Of a stretch of DNA of 64,000 nt, positions 27,032 through 36,969 are shown in pieces. How positions within the stretch are numbered: the stretch's first letter is position 1; each line of letters begins with the position of its first letter. The stretch lies in contig NZ_BMKL01000001.1 of the NCBI RefSeq assembly GCF_014644315.1, positions 1,871,001 to 1,935,000 on the forward strand, read 5' to 3'. A program made the translations under genes and the position numbers. This DNA is from Tsuneonella deserti. GTDB taxonomy: Bacteria; Pseudomonadota; Alphaproteobacteria; Sphingomonadales; Sphingomonadaceae. The notes beneath the pieces were generated by a model, which was given only the letters and a program-made list of their open reading frames with translations, did not search any database and was not told the DNA's origin.

Positions 27032-28537
27032 CTAGCCGGCCAGCTTGGCCTTCAGCAGGTCGTTGACCACCGCCGGGTTCGCCTTGCCCGCCATGGCCTT
27101 CATCGTCTGGCCGACGAAGAAGCCGAACAGTTTGTCCTTGCCCCCGCGGTATTCGGCGACCTTGTCGGCATTGGCGGCAAGGACCTTGTCGATCTCCGCC
27201 TCGATCGCGCCGGTGTCGGATTGTTGCTTGAGGCCTTCGGTCTCCGCGATCTCGGCCGGTTCGCGCCCGGTCCTGAGCACGATCTCGTAGATCTCCTTGG
27301 CCTGCCCGCCGCTGATTTCTCCGGCAGCCTGGAGGGCGAGGATCGCGGCCTGCGCATCTGCGGTAGCGTGGGCTTCCTTCGCCTCGTCGCCGAGCGCGTT
27401 GATCACGCCGGGCGCGATCGACAGGGTCCAGTTGGCGGCTTGCGTGGCGATGTCCTTCGCCGGCTTGCCGATCTTCGCCGCGGTGGCCTCGAGCAGTTCC
27501 TCGAAGCGGCGAAAGCCCTCGACGTCGGCGGTCAGTTCGCGCGCGTTGTACTGCGTGAGCCCCAGTTCCTCGACATAGCGGCGCTTCTTGGCGTCGGGCA
27601 GTTCAGGCAGGCTTTGACGACACTCGTCGAGGAACTCGTCCTCCAGCACCAGCGGCAGCAGGTCCGGATCGGGGAAGTAGCGGTAATCGTGCGCGTCTTC
27701 CTTCGATCGCATCGAGCGCGTGGTGCCCGTGCCCGGATCGAACAGCCGGGTTTCCTGCACCACCGTGCCGCCATCCTCGATCAGGTCGACCTGGCGACGA
27801 GCCTCGTGCTCGATCGTCTGCATGACGAAGCGGACCGAGTTGACGTTCTTGGTCTCGGTACGGGTGCCGAATTCCTCGCCCGGCTTGCGCACCGAGACGT
27901 TGACGTCGGCACGCATCGAGCCTTCTTCCATGTTGCCGTCGCAGCTGCCGACGTAGCGCAGGATCGCCCTCAGCTTTCGCACGTAAGCGCCTGCTTCGGC
28001 GGGCGAACGCATGTCCGGCCGGCTTACGATCTCCATCAGCGCGACGCCCGAGCGGTTCAGATCGACGTAGGACATCGAAGGATGCTGGTCGTGCATCAGC
28101 TTGCCCGCGTCCTGCTCGACATGGATGCGCTCGATCCCGATTGTCTTGTCTTCGGGAATGCCAGCCTTCTCGTCCGCCTCGATCGTCAGCGAGCCTTCAC
28201 CGACAAGCGGATGATAGAGCTGCGAGATCTGGTAGCCCTGCGGCAGGTCGGCGTAGAAGTAGTTCTTGCGGTCGAACCGGCTCCACTTGTTGATCTGCGC
28301 CTCGATCGCCATCCCGGTGCGGACCGCCTGGCGGATGCACTCGCGGTTCGGCACCGGGAGCATGCCCGGCATCGCCGCATCGACGAGGCTGACTTGACTG
28401 TTCGGCTCAGCCCCGAAAGCGGTCGAGGCGCCCGAGAACAGCTTGGCGTGCGACGTGACCTGGGCGTGGACCTCGAGGCCGATCACGACCTCCCATTCAC
28501 CCGTGGCGCCGTGGATGCGATAGGTGCTCACCACCAT
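27032..28537 (-). CDS. gatB: Asp-tRNA(Asn)/Glu-tRNA(Gln) amidotransferase subunit B
   Basis: A 501-aa protein. [22 protein letters not shown] at the N-terminus, [20 protein letters not shown] and [19 protein letters not shown] are GatB signatures; a YqeY-like domain forms the C-terminus (about 350-500). It activates mischarged Glu-tRNA(Gln) or Asp-tRNA(Asn) by phosphorylation and receives ammonia from GatA. ATG 28537 overlaps gatA by 10 bp; GTG codons at 28534 and 28531 are alternatives. Confidence 0.96.
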   Translation of the reverse strand: MVVSTYRIHGATGEWEVVIGLEVHAQVTSHAKLFSGASTAFGAEPNSQVSLVDAAMPGMLPVPNRECIRQAVRTGMAIEAQINKWSRFDRKNYFYADLPQGYQISQLYHPLVGEGSLTIEADEKAGIPEDKTIGIERIHVEQDAGKLMHDQHPSMSYVDLNRSGVALMEIVSRPDMRSPAEAGAYVRKLRAILRYVGSCDGNMEEGSMRADVNVSVRKPGEEFGTRTETKNVNSVRFVMQTIEHEARRQVDLIEDGGTVVQETRLFDPGTGTTRSMRSKEDAHDYRYFPDPDLLPLVLEDEFLDECRQSLPELPDAKKRRYVEELGLTQYNARELTADVEGFRRFEELLEATAAKIGKPAKDIATQAANWTLSIAPGVINALGDEAKEAHATADAQAAILALQAAGEISGGQAKEIYEIVLRTGREPAEIAETEGLKQQSDTGAIEAEIDKVLAANADKVAEYRGGKDKLFGFFVGQTMKAMAGKANPAVVNDLLKAKLAG

Positions 28538-30015
28538 TTCTCCGGTTTTGCGGTGAAGCCTGCGCGGCGCTCTATCGCCAGGCCCGCGTTGAGCACGCCC
28601 TGTTCGTCGAAAGCGCGGCCGATGACCTGCAGGCCGAGCGGCAAGCCTTGCGAGTTGAGCCCGCAGGGCACACTCATCGCGGGCAGGCCGGCGAGGCTTG
28701 CGGGCACGGCGAATACGTCGTTGAGATACATCGCCAGCGGATCGTCGACCTTGTCGCCGAGCGGGAAGCTGGCAGTCGGCGTCGTGGGCGCGAGGATCAC
28801 GTCGCACTGTTCGAACGCCTGCTCGAAGTCGCGGGCGATCAAGGCACGGACGCGCTGCGCCTGGTTGTAGTAGGCGTCGTAGAAGCCAGCCGAGAGCACG
28901 TAGGTGCCGATGAGGATGCGGCGCTTGACCTCCTCGCCGAAGCCGGCCGCACGGGTGGCGGCGTACATGTCCTGCAGGCCTGCCCCCTGCGGCAGGTCGC
29001 GCAGGCCGTATCGCACCCCGTCGTAGCGGGCGAGGTTGCTGGAAGCTTCGGCCGGCGCGATGATGTAATAGGCCGGCAACGCGTATCTGGTGTGCGGCAG
29101 GCTCACCTCTACGACTTCGGCCCCAGCGTCCTTGAGCCAGGCGATGCCCTGGTCCCAGCTGGCGAGGATCTCGGGATCGGTCCCGTCCATCCGGTATTCG
29201 CGCGGGATGCCGACCTTCTTGCCGCGCAGGTCGTCCGACAGGCCCGCTTCCCATCCCGGCACCGGCAGGTCGAGCGAAGTCGAATCCTTGGGATCGAACC
29301 CGGCCATCGCTTCGAGCATGATGGCGCAGTCGGCCACATCGCGCGCCATCGGACCGGCCTGGTCGAGGCTCGAGGCGAAGGCGACCACGCCCCAGCGGCT
29401 GCATCGGCCATAGGTCGGCTTGATGCCGGTGATGCCCACGAACGCCGCAGGCTGGCGGATCGAGCCGCCGGTGTCGGTCCCGGTTGCCGCCGGGCACAGC
29501 CGCGCCGCGACCGCCGCCGAGCTGCCGCCCGAAGAGCCACCGGGAGCGAGTGCTGCGTTGCCGCCGTCGTTAGCCCGCCAAGGCGAGATCACGTTGCCGA
29601 AATAGCTCGTCTCGTTCGACGAACCCATCGCGAACTGGTCGAGATTGAGCTTGCCGAGCATCCCGGCCCCCGCCTTCCACAGGTTGGCGGAAACGGTGCT
29701 CTCGTACTCGGGCACGAAGCCTTCAAGGATGTGGCTCGCCGCGGTCGTCTGCACGCCCTCGGTCGCGAACAAGTCCTTCATGCCGATCGGCACGCCCGCC
29801 ATCTTGCCGAGCACTTCACCCTTTGCGCGTGCCGCGTCGACCGCTTCGGCGGCCTCCAGCGCCCTTTCGGGCGTGGCGACGATGAATGCGTTGAGCGCGC
29901 CCTGCGCCGCGGCGACGTTCGCGTTGAACGACTCGGCCACTTCGCGCGCGGAGAATTCGCCCGAAGCGACGCCATCGCGGATCGCCTTGACGCCCAGATC
30001 GGTCAGGTCAGTCAC
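28528..30015 (-). CDS. gatA: Asp-tRNA(Asn)/Glu-tRNA(Gln) amidotransferase subunit A
   Basis: A 495-aa amidase-signature enzyme. It starts at GTG 30015, sharing one base with the gatC stop (TAGTG). The Ser-cisSer-Lys triad region is intact: [10 protein letters not shown] supplies the Lys and [21 protein letters not shown] plus [13 protein letters not shown] the serines. It releases ammonia from glutamine for GatB. Operon order DUF4153-gatC-gatA-gatB. Confidence 0.96.
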   Translation of the reverse strand: MTDLTDLGVKAIRDGVASGEFSAREVAESFNANVAAAQGALNAFIVATPERALEAAEAVDAARAKGEVLGKMAGVPIGMKDLFATEGVQTTAASHILEGFVPEYESTVSANLWKAGAGMLGKLNLDQFAMGSSNETSYFGNVISPWRANDGGNAALAPGGSSGGSSAAVAARLCPAATGTDTGGSIRQPAAFVGITGIKPTYGRCSRWGVVAFASSLDQAGPMARDVADCAIMLEAMAGFDPKDSTSLDLPVPGWEAGLSDDLRGKKVGIPREYRMDGTDPEILASWDQGIAWLKDAGAEVVEVSLPHTRYALPAYYIIAPAEASSNLARYDGVRYGLRDLPQGAGLQDMYAATRAAGFGEEVKRRILIGTYVLSAGFYDAYYNQAQRVRALIARDFEQAFEQCDVILAPTTPTASFPLGDKVDDPLAMYLNDVFAVPASLAGLPAMSVPCGLNSQGLPLGLQVIGRAFDEQGVLNAGLAIERRAGFTAKPEKWW

Positions 30016-30317
30016 TATTCGATCACCTTGGGTACGCCGAAAAAGCCGTGCTCGGCGGCGGGGGCATTGGCCAGCACCTTTTCGCGAATGCCGCCGCCGG
30101 TCAGCGGATCGGCATCGACCACGTCGTCGCGCAGGCGGAGCGTGTTCGCGATTACCGCGGTCATCGGCTCGACCCCGCTGGTGTCGACTTCGCCCAGTTG
30201 CTCCACCCAATCGAGGATGGCGTTGAGTTCGGGGACCATGCGGTCGAGCTCGGGCTCATCCATGCGGATGCGCGCAAGGCTGGCGATCTTGGCCACGGTT
30301 TCGCGGGTGACTGACAT
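30015..30317 (-). CDS. gatC: Asp-tRNA(Asn)/Glu-tRNA(Gln) amidotransferase subunit C
   Basis: A 100-aa protein, a normal length. [24 protein letters not shown] and [20 protein letters not shown] are typical of GatC, which wraps around and stabilises the GatA-GatB complex. It starts at ATG 30317, 10 bp after the DUF4153 stop, and is coupled to gatA. Confidence 0.95.
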   Translation of the reverse strand: MSVTRETVAKIASLARIRMDEPELDRMVPELNAILDWVEQLGEVDTSGVEPMTAVIANTLRLRDDVVDADPLTGGGIREKVLANAPAAEHGFFGVPKVIE

Positions 30318-30327
30318 GGTCCGCGCG

Positions 30328-32061
30328 TTAGCGGCGCGGCGGGCGCCCTTCAAGCGAGTTGCTGGCTTGATCGAGCGGTGCATCCAGCGGCACTCCATCG
30401 ACCACGATGTAGCGGCGCGGGATCGTGCGAATCTCGACCTTGCTGCGCGGGCCGACCGGTTTGGGCAGCGGCGGGGTGACCATCGGAGGCGGCGTCCCAC
30501 CCTCTAGCTGTGCTTCCGGCAGCGTCACCCGCGTGTACCCGCCTCCGCTGACGATGGCGACGTCGCGCCGCCCATCGGGAAGCGTACCGAGATCGAGTGC
30601 GACGCAGTGGTTCACGCAGCGATAGGGGTTGGCCTCGATATTGTCGCGCACCAGCCGCTCCAGCGCAGGGTCCGCCGGCTGGACGCGCAATGTATAGGCC
30701 CGTTCGTCCGCGGTCAGGCCGACGTTGTACGGGCGCACCTTCTGGCGAAGGGCCTCACCCGCGCGCCTGGCGATCGCGGGGTCGTTGTTGCCGGCAAGGC
30801 GATCGAGCGCGCGCCGGCCGGCGTTGCCGAAGTCCCATCGCAGGGCCGAATAATCGAACTTGTCGGCGCTCACCGCGCCGCTTTCGAGACGGGCAACCTG
30901 CTGGCGCGCGCTGATTGCGCCAAAATCGAGGATCGGCAGCGCGAGGAACAGCGCTACCCCGGAGATAAGCACCGCAAGATGCAGGTTGGCGCGCCGCAGC
31001 CGCTCACGCCATCCGACTTGCCCGCGCGAACCGCGCACAACGGCCACCAGCCAGGCAAGGCCGTAAGCGCAGGCGACGGCGATCGCGACCAGTCCCCACA
31101 GGCGCTCCGGACTGAGCCCGTGCTGCGCTATGCGGGTACCCAGCGAGACAGCCGCGAACACGGTCAAGGGCAGAACCGCCAGCGCGAGGACGAGAGCGGC
31201 CACCCGCAGGATGCGGTTGGTGCTGGCGGCTTCCTCGTCGTCGCGCACGATGGCGTTGACGAGCACCCACGCTCCCGCAGCGCACATCAGCAGCACCGGG
31301 GTGGCGTTGCGCGTCGCTTGCCACAGCACGTCAGGTCCCGACAGGATCATCGCGCCGAGGAACAGCGTGAGGCCCGCCGCGAGCGGGACGGCGAGGATCG
31401 ACAGGACGACCATGACCACCCGCTGCAAGGTGCCGATGATGCCGAGTTCGTTGCGCAGCACGCCCAACGCAGCGCCGAAGGCCGCGCCGGACCACGTCCA
31501 GCCGAACCAGCCTTCGTCCATGACATCGCGCAGGAAATCGATCTTGAGCAGGTGGAACAGCTCGCTCAGAACCAGCAACAGCAGCCAGGACGCGCCGGTG
31601 AACGCGAGCGCACCCGCCGCGCTGATCGCGTCGCTCCACGCGTGGCCGTGGATGCGGGGATAGGGCGTGTCCCATCGCGTGCGATGAAAGCCCGCCTGGA
31701 ACAGCGGCAGCGCGATGGCGGTGGCGATCAAGCCCGCGACAAAGCCATACTGCGGCGTGGCATACTGGTCCCCTCCCGATACTGCCCGCCATGCCAATCC
31801 AGCCATGATCAGTCCGGCCAGCACGGCGAAAGCGATCGGCCCCGCGCGCCTGTCCGGCTCGAGGGTGAAGGCCAGCGCGAGCGGTCCGAAGAAAAGAAGC
31901 GCGGTAAGCGCGGCGCGCCAGCCCTCGCTCACGTCGGGGCCGCGGCCGCCGCTGGCGAAATGGATCGCCAGCCCCGCAAGGCCCAGCAGCGCCGCGATTA
32001 TCCAGGGGCGCAGCGGCCAGTCGGGCGCAGCCCCATCCACCGGGATATTCGCCTCTTTCAT
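30328..32061 (-). CDS. DUF4153 multi-pass membrane protein
   Basis: A 577-aa protein with about 11-12 transmembrane helices in residues 20-400 and a soluble C-terminal region of about 170 aa. [23 protein letters not shown] and the preceding [12 protein letters not shown] stretch are the DUF4153 hallmark; the C-terminal part has a Pro-rich end. Function unknown. It is the first gene of the unit with gatCAB, an arrangement that may only reflect shared transcription. Confidence 0.83.
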   Translation of the reverse strand: MKEANIPVDGAAPDWPLRPWIIAALLGLAGLAIHFASGGRGPDVSEGWRAALTALLFFGPLALAFTLEPDRRAGPIAFAVLAGLIMAGLAWRAVSGGDQYATPQYGFVAGLIATAIALPLFQAGFHRTRWDTPYPRIHGHAWSDAISAAGALAFTGASWLLLLVLSELFHLLKIDFLRDVMDEGWFGWTWSGAAFGAALGVLRNELGIIGTLQRVVMVVLSILAVPLAAGLTLFLGAMILSGPDVLWQATRNATPVLLMCAAGAWVLVNAIVRDDEEAASTNRILRVAALVLALAVLPLTVFAAVSLGTRIAQHGLSPERLWGLVAIAVACAYGLAWLVAVVRGSRGQVGWRERLRRANLHLAVLISGVALFLALPILDFGAISARQQVARLESGAVSADKFDYSALRWDFGNAGRRALDRLAGNNDPAIARRAGEALRQKVRPYNVGLTADERAYTLRVQPADPALERLVRDNIEANPYRCVNHCVALDLGTLPDGRRDVAIVSGGGYTRVTLPEAQLEGGTPPPMVTPPLPKPVGPRSKVEIRTIPRRYIVVDGVPLDAPLDQASNSLEGRPPRR

Positions 32062-32164
32062 CGCCTGCTTCCTTCCGCTTCAGGCGCGAAGGATTAGCGC
32101 GAAACCTTCCGCGAGGAATGAGCAAACGGTGAGGAAGCGGTGAAAACGCCGCTCGTATCGCGCC

Positions 32165-32734
32165 TTACTGAGGCTGGCCCGGTCCCTGCGGAGCCGCGTC
32201 GCCCTGCTGCGCCTGCTGCTTTTGCATCATCTGCTGCAGCACCTCGAAGCGGCGCTGGGCATCGGCCTCGCTCATGAAGTCGACCAGTTCGACATCGAAC
32301 ACGAGATCGGCGTTCGGCGGGATTGGTGCGCCCGGGGGCGGGTTCGCCCCGTAGGCCTTGTCGGCGGGGATCGTCAGGCGGTACTTGCCGCCCTTCTGCA
32401 TCTGCTGCAGCCCCTCGCTGAAGCCGGGGACCACGCCGGAAACCTGCATCGGCATTCCTTCGGGCAATAGCCCGCCCGTCGGGAACGGCAGTTCCTTCGA
32501 CTGGTCGAACACGGTCCCGTCGGCAAGCTTGCCGGTGTATTTCACGAACACCACGTCCGAAGGACCCGGGTTCGCCCCGCTGCCCGCGGTCAGCGTTTCG
32601 ACGTCGACACCCTTGGGCGCGGCGGCCCAGGCGATGCCGGCGCCCAGCAGGACTGCAAGGACCACTCCGAGCCACAGCTTGGTGAGCGATCCCTTTGCGA
32701 TCGGTTGCAGCGGTACGCGGTGGATCTCGGTCAT
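32165..32734 (-). CDS. FKBP-type peptidyl-prolyl cis-trans isomerase, membrane-anchored
   Basis: A 189-aa protein with one N-terminal transmembrane helix (about 17-36, LWLGVVLAVLLGAGIAWAAA) and an FKBP domain (about 50-165): DVVFVKYTGKLADGTVFDQSK, GVVPGFSEGLQQMQKGGKYRLTIPADKAYG and VFDVELVDF. The tail is Gln-rich. It should catalyse proline isomerisation in periplasmic proteins. It lies downstream of the rpsU terminator. Confidence 0.93.
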   Translation of the reverse strand: MTEIHRVPLQPIAKGSLTKLWLGVVLAVLLGAGIAWAAAPKGVDVETLTAGSGANPGPSDVVFVKYTGKLADGTVFDQSKELPFPTGGLLPEGMPMQVSGVVPGFSEGLQQMQKGGKYRLTIPADKAYGANPPPGAPIPPNADLVFDVELVDFMSEADAQRRFEVLQQMMQKQQAQQGDAAPQGPGQPQ

Positions 32735-32756
32735 CGTGCGGTCCTGAAACGGAAAC

Positions 32757-32780
32757 GGGGCGCGGATTGCTCCGCGCCCC
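32757..32780 (-). terminator. Rho-independent terminator of rpsU
   Basis: GGGGCGCGG and its complement CCGCGCCCC form a perfect 9-bp stem around a 6-nt loop. On the minus strand it is followed by GTTTCCGTTT, a moderate T-run, 36 bp after the rpsU stop. Confidence 0.8.
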
Positions 32781-32815
32781 GATGCCTTAGTGCTGTGTCC
32801 GGTGCAAGAGAGGGC

Positions 32816-33022
32816 TTACTTGCCCCCGTCGCGCTCGACGCGCTTGCGCTCCAGCTTGCGGGCGCGGCGGACGGCGGCAGCCTTTTCACGGGCGCGCTTC
32901 TCGCTCGGCTTTTCGAAGTGGCGGCGCAGCTTCATTTCGCGATAGACGCCCTCGCGCTGCAGCTTCTTCTTGAGCGCGCGCAGGGCCTGATCGACGTTGT
33001 TATCGCGAACGATGATCTGCAT
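32816..33022 (-). CDS. rpsU: 30S ribosomal protein bS21
   Basis: A 68-aa protein starting at ATG 33022 (the residues encoded before it do not fit the family). [20 protein letters not shown] and the Lys/Arg-rich rest ([20 protein letters not shown]) are diagnostic. bS21 sits near the anti-Shine-Dalgarno region and helps initiation. Monocistronic, with its own terminator. Confidence 0.96.
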   Translation of the reverse strand: MQIIVRDNNVDQALRALKKKLQREGVYREMKLRRHFEKPSEKRAREKAAAVRRARKLERKRVERDGGK

Positions 33023-33213
33023 AAAAGTCCAACACCTCACAGCAAGGCGACGAAGCCCGCACCGGCGGGATGACGCCCTTGAAAGAAAACGAAAACGCGG
33101 GGCCGCGCCGCAACCGGCGCTCCCGCAACGATGGCGCCCTTACCCCTGCTGGCGCGATTCTGCAAGGGTGACGCGGCTTTGCATAAATCGCCGCCCCCGC
33201 TAAGGCCCACGAA

Positions 33214-33621
33214 ATGAACCCGCCTTCCCCTATCGCCGCGAGCGCCATGGTCTTTGCCGGGGGCGGTGCGGGCGCCGTGCTGCGCTATCAGGTGGGCCGT
33301 TCGATGACCGGGTGGCTCGGCCCGGCGGTCGTGACCAACTTTCCCTGGGCCACACTGACGGTCAACGTGCTGGGAAGCCTCGCTATGGGACTGCTGGCCG
33401 GCTGGCTCGCCCGGCATGGAAATGCTGGCGAGCAGTGGCGCCTGCTGATCGGAATTGGCCTGCTCGGCGGTTTCACGACGTTCTCCAGCTTCAGCCTGGA
33501 ACTGATGCTGCTTATCGAACGCGGCCAGGGCGGCGCGGCCTTCGCCTACGCGGCCATCTCCATACTGGCGGGCCTGATCGGCTTGTACATCGGCCTCATC
33601 GCCATGCGAATCGCGGCATGA
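33214..33621 (+). CDS. crcB: Fluoride exporter CrcB/Fluc
   Basis: A 135-aa protein with four transmembrane helices. The signatures GAVLRYQVG, TLTVNVLGSLAMG and GGFTTFSSFSLE (the last holds the ion-coordinating Phe-box) are all present. Fluc proteins form dual-topology dimers that let F- leave the cell. It starts a seven-gene operon of overlapping genes up to nhaA. I see no convincing fluoride riboswitch upstream. Confidence 0.94.
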   Translation: MNPPSPIAASAMVFAGGGAGAVLRYQVGRSMTGWLGPAVVTNFPWATLTVNVLGSLAMGLLAGWLARHGNAGEQWRLLIGIGLLGGFTTFSSFSLELMLLIERGQGGAAFAYAAISILAGLIGLYIGLIAMRIAA

Positions 33622-34784
33622 GCGCGCCCGATCCTTCGGCGGAGGTGCGCCAGTTCACCGTCGGCCCGGACGACGACGACGTGCGGCTCGACCGCTGGTT
33701 CAAGCGGCACCTGCCGCAAGTCGGCTTCGCCACGGTCAGCCGTTGGGCCCGCACCGGGCAGATCCGCGTCGACGGGAAGCGCGCCAAGCCGGAGGATCGC
33801 TTGTCGGCCGGCCAGGTTCTCCGTGTCCCGCCCGGCGGCGAGCAGCCGCGAGGCAAGAGCGCGCCGGTCCGCCGCGAACTGACCGATGAGCAAATCGCCG
33901 AGGCCGAGGCGATGGTGCTCGAGAAGACTCCGGCAGGGATCGTGCTCAACAAGCCGCCGGGGCTTGCGACACAAGGCGGCACGAAAACGCACACCCATGT
34001 CGATGGCCTGCTCGATGCCTTCATCGTCGGAGAAGGACCGCGACCGCGCCTCGTGCACCGGCTCGACAAGGATACCAGCGGCGTCCTGCTGATCGCCCGC
34101 ACCCCGGGCAGCGCGGCCTTCTTTTCGAGGCGCTTTTCCGGACGTTCGGCGAAAAAGATCTACTGGGCGCTCGTGGCAGGCGTACCTGATGTTGCCCACG
34201 GCATGATCGACGCTCCCCTCGCCAAGCAACCGGGCACCGGCGGCGAAAAGATGCATGTCGACGAGGAAGGCGGCCAGCAGGCCAAGACCCGCTACCGGGT
34301 GGTCGAGCGCGCGGGCAATGCCGCTGCCTGGGTCGAGCTGGAGCCGCTCACCGGCCGCACACACCAGTTGCGCGCGCACATGGCCGCGATCGGTCATCCG
34401 ATCATCGGCGACGGCAAGTATGGCGGGCAGGAAGCGTTCCTCACCGGCAGCATCAGCCGCAAGATGCACCTGCACGCCCGGCGCCTGATCATCGACCATC
34501 CGGATGGCAGCAAGCTCGATGTGACCGCCCCCCTGCCCGAGCATTTCGCCGCCAGCATGGAGCAGCTCGGCTTCGACGAGGACGCGAGCGACGCCTCCCC
34601 CACCGAGGGACCGCCCCCGCCCAGTCGCGAGGCGAAGAAGCAGGCTGCTCGCCAGCACGCCAAGCAGGTCCGCAAATCGAAGCCCACCCGCCGCGGACGC
34701 CAGGATGCTACTCCCAAAGGCGCTCCGAAAGGCGCCAAAGGCCCGCCCAGGAAGCCGGGGCCAGCCGGACGGGGCAAGCGCTGA
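33618..34784 (+). CDS. RluA family (RluC-like) pseudouridine synthase with basic tail
   Basis: A 388-aa protein starting at ATG 33618, overlapping the crcB stop. An S4 RNA-binding domain (about 20-85) precedes the catalytic domain with the Asp in HRLDKDTSG (about 148-156) and the conserved LEPLTGRTHQLRAHMAAIGHPIIGDGKYGG. The last ~55 residues are very rich in Lys, Arg, Pro and Gly and probably disordered, adding RNA affinity. RluC-type enzymes modify 23S rRNA positions near the peptidyl transferase centre; the exact target is inferred. Confidence 0.92.
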   Translation: MSAPDPSAEVRQFTVGPDDDDVRLDRWFKRHLPQVGFATVSRWARTGQIRVDGKRAKPEDRLSAGQVLRVPPGGEQPRGKSAPVRRELTDEQIAEAEAMVLEKTPAGIVLNKPPGLATQGGTKTHTHVDGLLDAFIVGEGPRPRLVHRLDKDTSGVLLIARTPGSAAFFSRRFSGRSAKKIYWALVAGVPDVAHGMIDAPLAKQPGTGGEKMHVDEEGGQQAKTRYRVVERAGNAAAWVELEPLTGRTHQLRAHMAAIGHPIIGDGKYGGQEAFLTGSISRKMHLHARRLIIDHPDGSKLDVTAPLPEHFAASMEQLGFDEDASDASPTEGPPPPSREAKKQAARQHAKQVRKSKPTRRGRQDATPKGAPKGAKGPPRKPGPAGRGKR

Positions 34785-35383
34785 TGCATCCCAACCCGCT
34801 GTTCCGCAGCGAGGACCGCACCCTGCTCGAGGCCCTGATCGACGAAGTCGGCTTCGGGATGGTATTTCTGACCACGCCCGACGGTCCGCGCGTTGCGCAC
34901 ACGCCCCTGCTCTCGACCGGCGACGGCGCGGTCCAGTTCCACCTGGCTCGCGGCAACGGCATCACGCGCTGGCTGGACGGGGCGACCGCGCTGGTCGCCG
35001 TCAATGGGCCGGACGGCTACGTGTCGCCGCGCTGGTATGGCGACCGGGCGACGGTGCCGACCTGGGACTATGTCGCGCTGGAGCTTGAAGGACGGGTGCG
35101 GCGGATGGATGCCGACGGGCTGGAGGGCCTGCTCCACGCCCTGATCCTGCGTCATGAGGGGCGACTGGAAGGCGAGCCCTGGAGCGCGGCCGAGACGCCG
35201 CCGGATATGTGGCGCAAGCTGCTCGGCGGCATCCTCGGCTTCGAGCTGGAAGTGCTCGCCTGGCGCCCCACGCTCAAGCTGTCGCAGAACAAGCCGCCCG
35301 CGGATCGCAATGCCATCGCTGCCGGGCTCGCCCAGTCGGGCTCGCCTGCGCTGGCGCAACTCATCCGGACGCTGGCGCGATGA
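34784..35383 (+). CDS. PaiB-like FMN-binding negative regulator family protein
   Basis: A 199-aa split-barrel flavin-binding protein. MHPNPLFRSEDRTLLEALIDEVGFGMVF, YVSPRWYGDRATVPTWDYVALELEG and the end LSQNKPPADRNAIAAGL are the PaiB signature. In Bacillus PaiB affects sporulation and protease genes, but the family probably acts as an FMN-dependent enzyme. It starts within the stop of the preceding gene (TGATG). Confidence 0.92.
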   Translation: MHPNPLFRSEDRTLLEALIDEVGFGMVFLTTPDGPRVAHTPLLSTGDGAVQFHLARGNGITRWLDGATALVAVNGPDGYVSPRWYGDRATVPTWDYVALELEGRVRRMDADGLEGLLHALILRHEGRLEGEPWSAAETPPDMWRKLLGGILGFELEVLAWRPTLKLSQNKPPADRNAIAAGLAQSGSPALAQLIRTLAR

Positions 35384-36030
35384 AGCTCGCGATTTTCGAC
35401 TGCGACGGCACGCTGGTCGATGGCCAGGCCGCCGTGTGTGAGGCGATGGAGGCAGCCTTTGCAGAAGCCGGCCTGCCCGCCCCGCCCCGCACCAGCATCC
35501 GCCGCATCGTCGGCCTCAGCCTGCCGCAGGCGGTGCGCGCGCTGGCTCCCGATGCGCAGCCTGACCAGCAGGCCGCCGCGGTTGCCGCCTACAAGACCGC
35601 ATTCCGCTCCGCGCGCGAAGACGGCCGGCTGGAAGAACCTTTGTTCGACGGCCTGCGCGAACTCCTCAACGGATTGCACGCGGATGGCTGGACCCTCGCG
35701 GTCGCCACCGGCAAGTCCGACCGCGGGCTTGGCGCGTGCCTCGCGGGCCACGGCATCGCGGACCTGTTCACGTCCCTGCAGACCGCCGATCGCCATCCTT
35801 CCAAGCCCGATCCCGCAATGCTGGAGGCTGCCCTGTTTGAATCCGGTGCACAGGCCGAAGAAGCCGTGATGATCGGGGACACCACGTTCGACATGGCAAT
35901 GGCGCGCGCGGCGCAAGTCCGCGCGATCGGGGTCTCCTGGGGCTATCACTCGATCGACGAACTGCTCGAAGCCGGGGCGGAGGCAGTCGCCGGGACGATC
36001 GCCGAACTGAAGGAATTGCTCGATGGCTAG
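35380..36030 (+). CDS. HAD-superfamily (subfamily IA) hydrolase, phosphoglycolate phosphatase-like
   Basis: A 216-aa protein starting at ATG 35380, overlapping the paiB-like stop. HAD motif I is IFDCDGTLVDG (5-15), motif II around VATGKSDRGL, and motifs III/IV around SKPDP...VMIGDTTFDMAMA. The cap is alpha-helical (residues 18-85). It is probably a small-phosphate phosphatase; Gph-like is the nearest reading. Confidence 0.93.
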   Translation: MKLAIFDCDGTLVDGQAAVCEAMEAAFAEAGLPAPPRTSIRRIVGLSLPQAVRALAPDAQPDQQAAAVAAYKTAFRSAREDGRLEEPLFDGLRELLNGLHADGWTLAVATGKSDRGLGACLAGHGIADLFTSLQTADRHPSKPDPAMLEAALFESGAQAEEAVMIGDTTFDMAMARAAQVRAIGVSWGYHSIDELLEAGAEAVAGTIAELKELLDG

Positions 36031-36277
36031 CCGCCCGCCCGTTCATCGCGGTCCCGCTGACGACCGGCTCGCCCGCAACCGCTGGGCGGTGATGCAATTT
36101 ACCCGTTTCGCCGGGTTCGCCCTCGTCATCCTCGGCATCCTGCTGGTGCGCGGGATCGTCCATCTCGACGAGGGCGCCGATCGGTACATGGGTTACGCAT
36201 TCATCGTCATCGGCCTCGTCGATGGCTTCGTCGTGCCCCAGGTCCTCGCCCGCAAGTGGCGGAGCCCCCCGCAATGA
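36023..36277 (+). CDS. Small two-helix membrane protein
   Basis: An 84-aa protein overlapping the HAD gene by 8 bp and the ATP12 gene by 4 bp. Two transmembrane helices are visible (about 27-44, FAGFALVILGILLVRG, and about 55-72, MGYAFIVIGLVDGFVV), with a basic N-terminus. No family name. Its fixed place before ATP12 argues that it is real. Confidence 0.8.
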   Translation: MASRPPVHRGPADDRLARNRWAVMQFTRFAGFALVILGILLVRGIVHLDEGADRYMGYAFIVIGLVDGFVVPQVLARKWRSPPQ

Positions 36278-36969
36278 AGCGCTTCTGGAAGGACGTCACG
36301 GTCCAACCTGAGGGCGATGGCTGGCGGATCGCGCTCGACGGGCGCCCGCTCAAGACCCAGGGCGGCGCGGCGCAAGTGCTGCCGACCCGGGAACTGGCCG
36401 ATCTGCTGGCCGCCGAATGGGCTGACCAGCCGGACGAGTTCGATGCAGCGGCGTTTCCGTTGCGAGACATGGCCGATTACGCGATCGACAAGGTCGCACC
36501 CGACCCCGCCGCGGCGGTCGCCAAGATCATGCGCTTCGCGGAAACCGACACGCTTTGCTACCGGGCCGACCCCGACGAGCCATTGCACCGCCGCCAGTGG
36601 GAGGTGTGGGAACCGCTTGTCGCCGAATTCGAGCAGCGCGAGGGCGTGCGCCTGGAGCGGATCAGCGGCATCGTTCACCGCCCTCAGCCGGCGAACACCC
36701 TCGCCGCCCTTCGCGCGCGGCTTGAACGGCTCGATCCGATGACCCTGGCCGCGCTGGAGGTCGCAACCTCGCTGGCCGCATCGTTGTGCGTCGGCTTGTC
36801 CTCGCTCGACGCGTCGGCCGCGCCCGAAGCGCTGTGGGAAGCGGCCGAGCTGGAAGAGCTGTGGCAAGTCGAGCAGTGGGGCTCCGACTGGCAGGCCGAG
36901 GAGCGCCGCGAGAAGCGCAAGAGCGAGTTTCTCCGCGCGGTTCGTTTCGCTAGGGCCGCCGGACAATGA
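36274..36969 (+). CDS. ATP12 family chaperone
   Basis: A 231-aa protein; start ATG 36274 chosen over GTG 36256 because it overlaps the preceding stop and matches the family N-terminus MKRFWKDVTV. DGRPLKTQGGAAQVLPTRELADLLAAEWADQ and the later WEVWEPLVAEFEQREGVRL are typical. ATP12 helps assemble the alpha subunit into F1-ATPase in alphaproteobacteria and mitochondria. Confidence 0.93.
   Translation: MKRFWKDVTVQPEGDGWRIALDGRPLKTQGGAAQVLPTRELADLLAAEWADQPDEFDAAAFPLRDMADYAIDKVAPDPAAAVAKIMRFAETDTLCYRADPDEPLHRRQWEVWEPLVAEFEQREGVRLERISGIVHRPQPANTLAALRARLERLDPMTLAALEVATSLAASLCVGLSSLDASAAPEALWEAAELEELWQVEQWGSDWQAEERREKRKSEFLRAVRFARAAGQ

Noticed and set aside
33044..33078. Stretch resembling the first half of a fluoride riboswitch (GGCGACGAAGCCCGC) upstream of crcB
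   Set aside because: The downstream half of the consensus and its pairing are missing, it lies over 130 nt from crcB, and it falls in the rpsU leader on the other strand.
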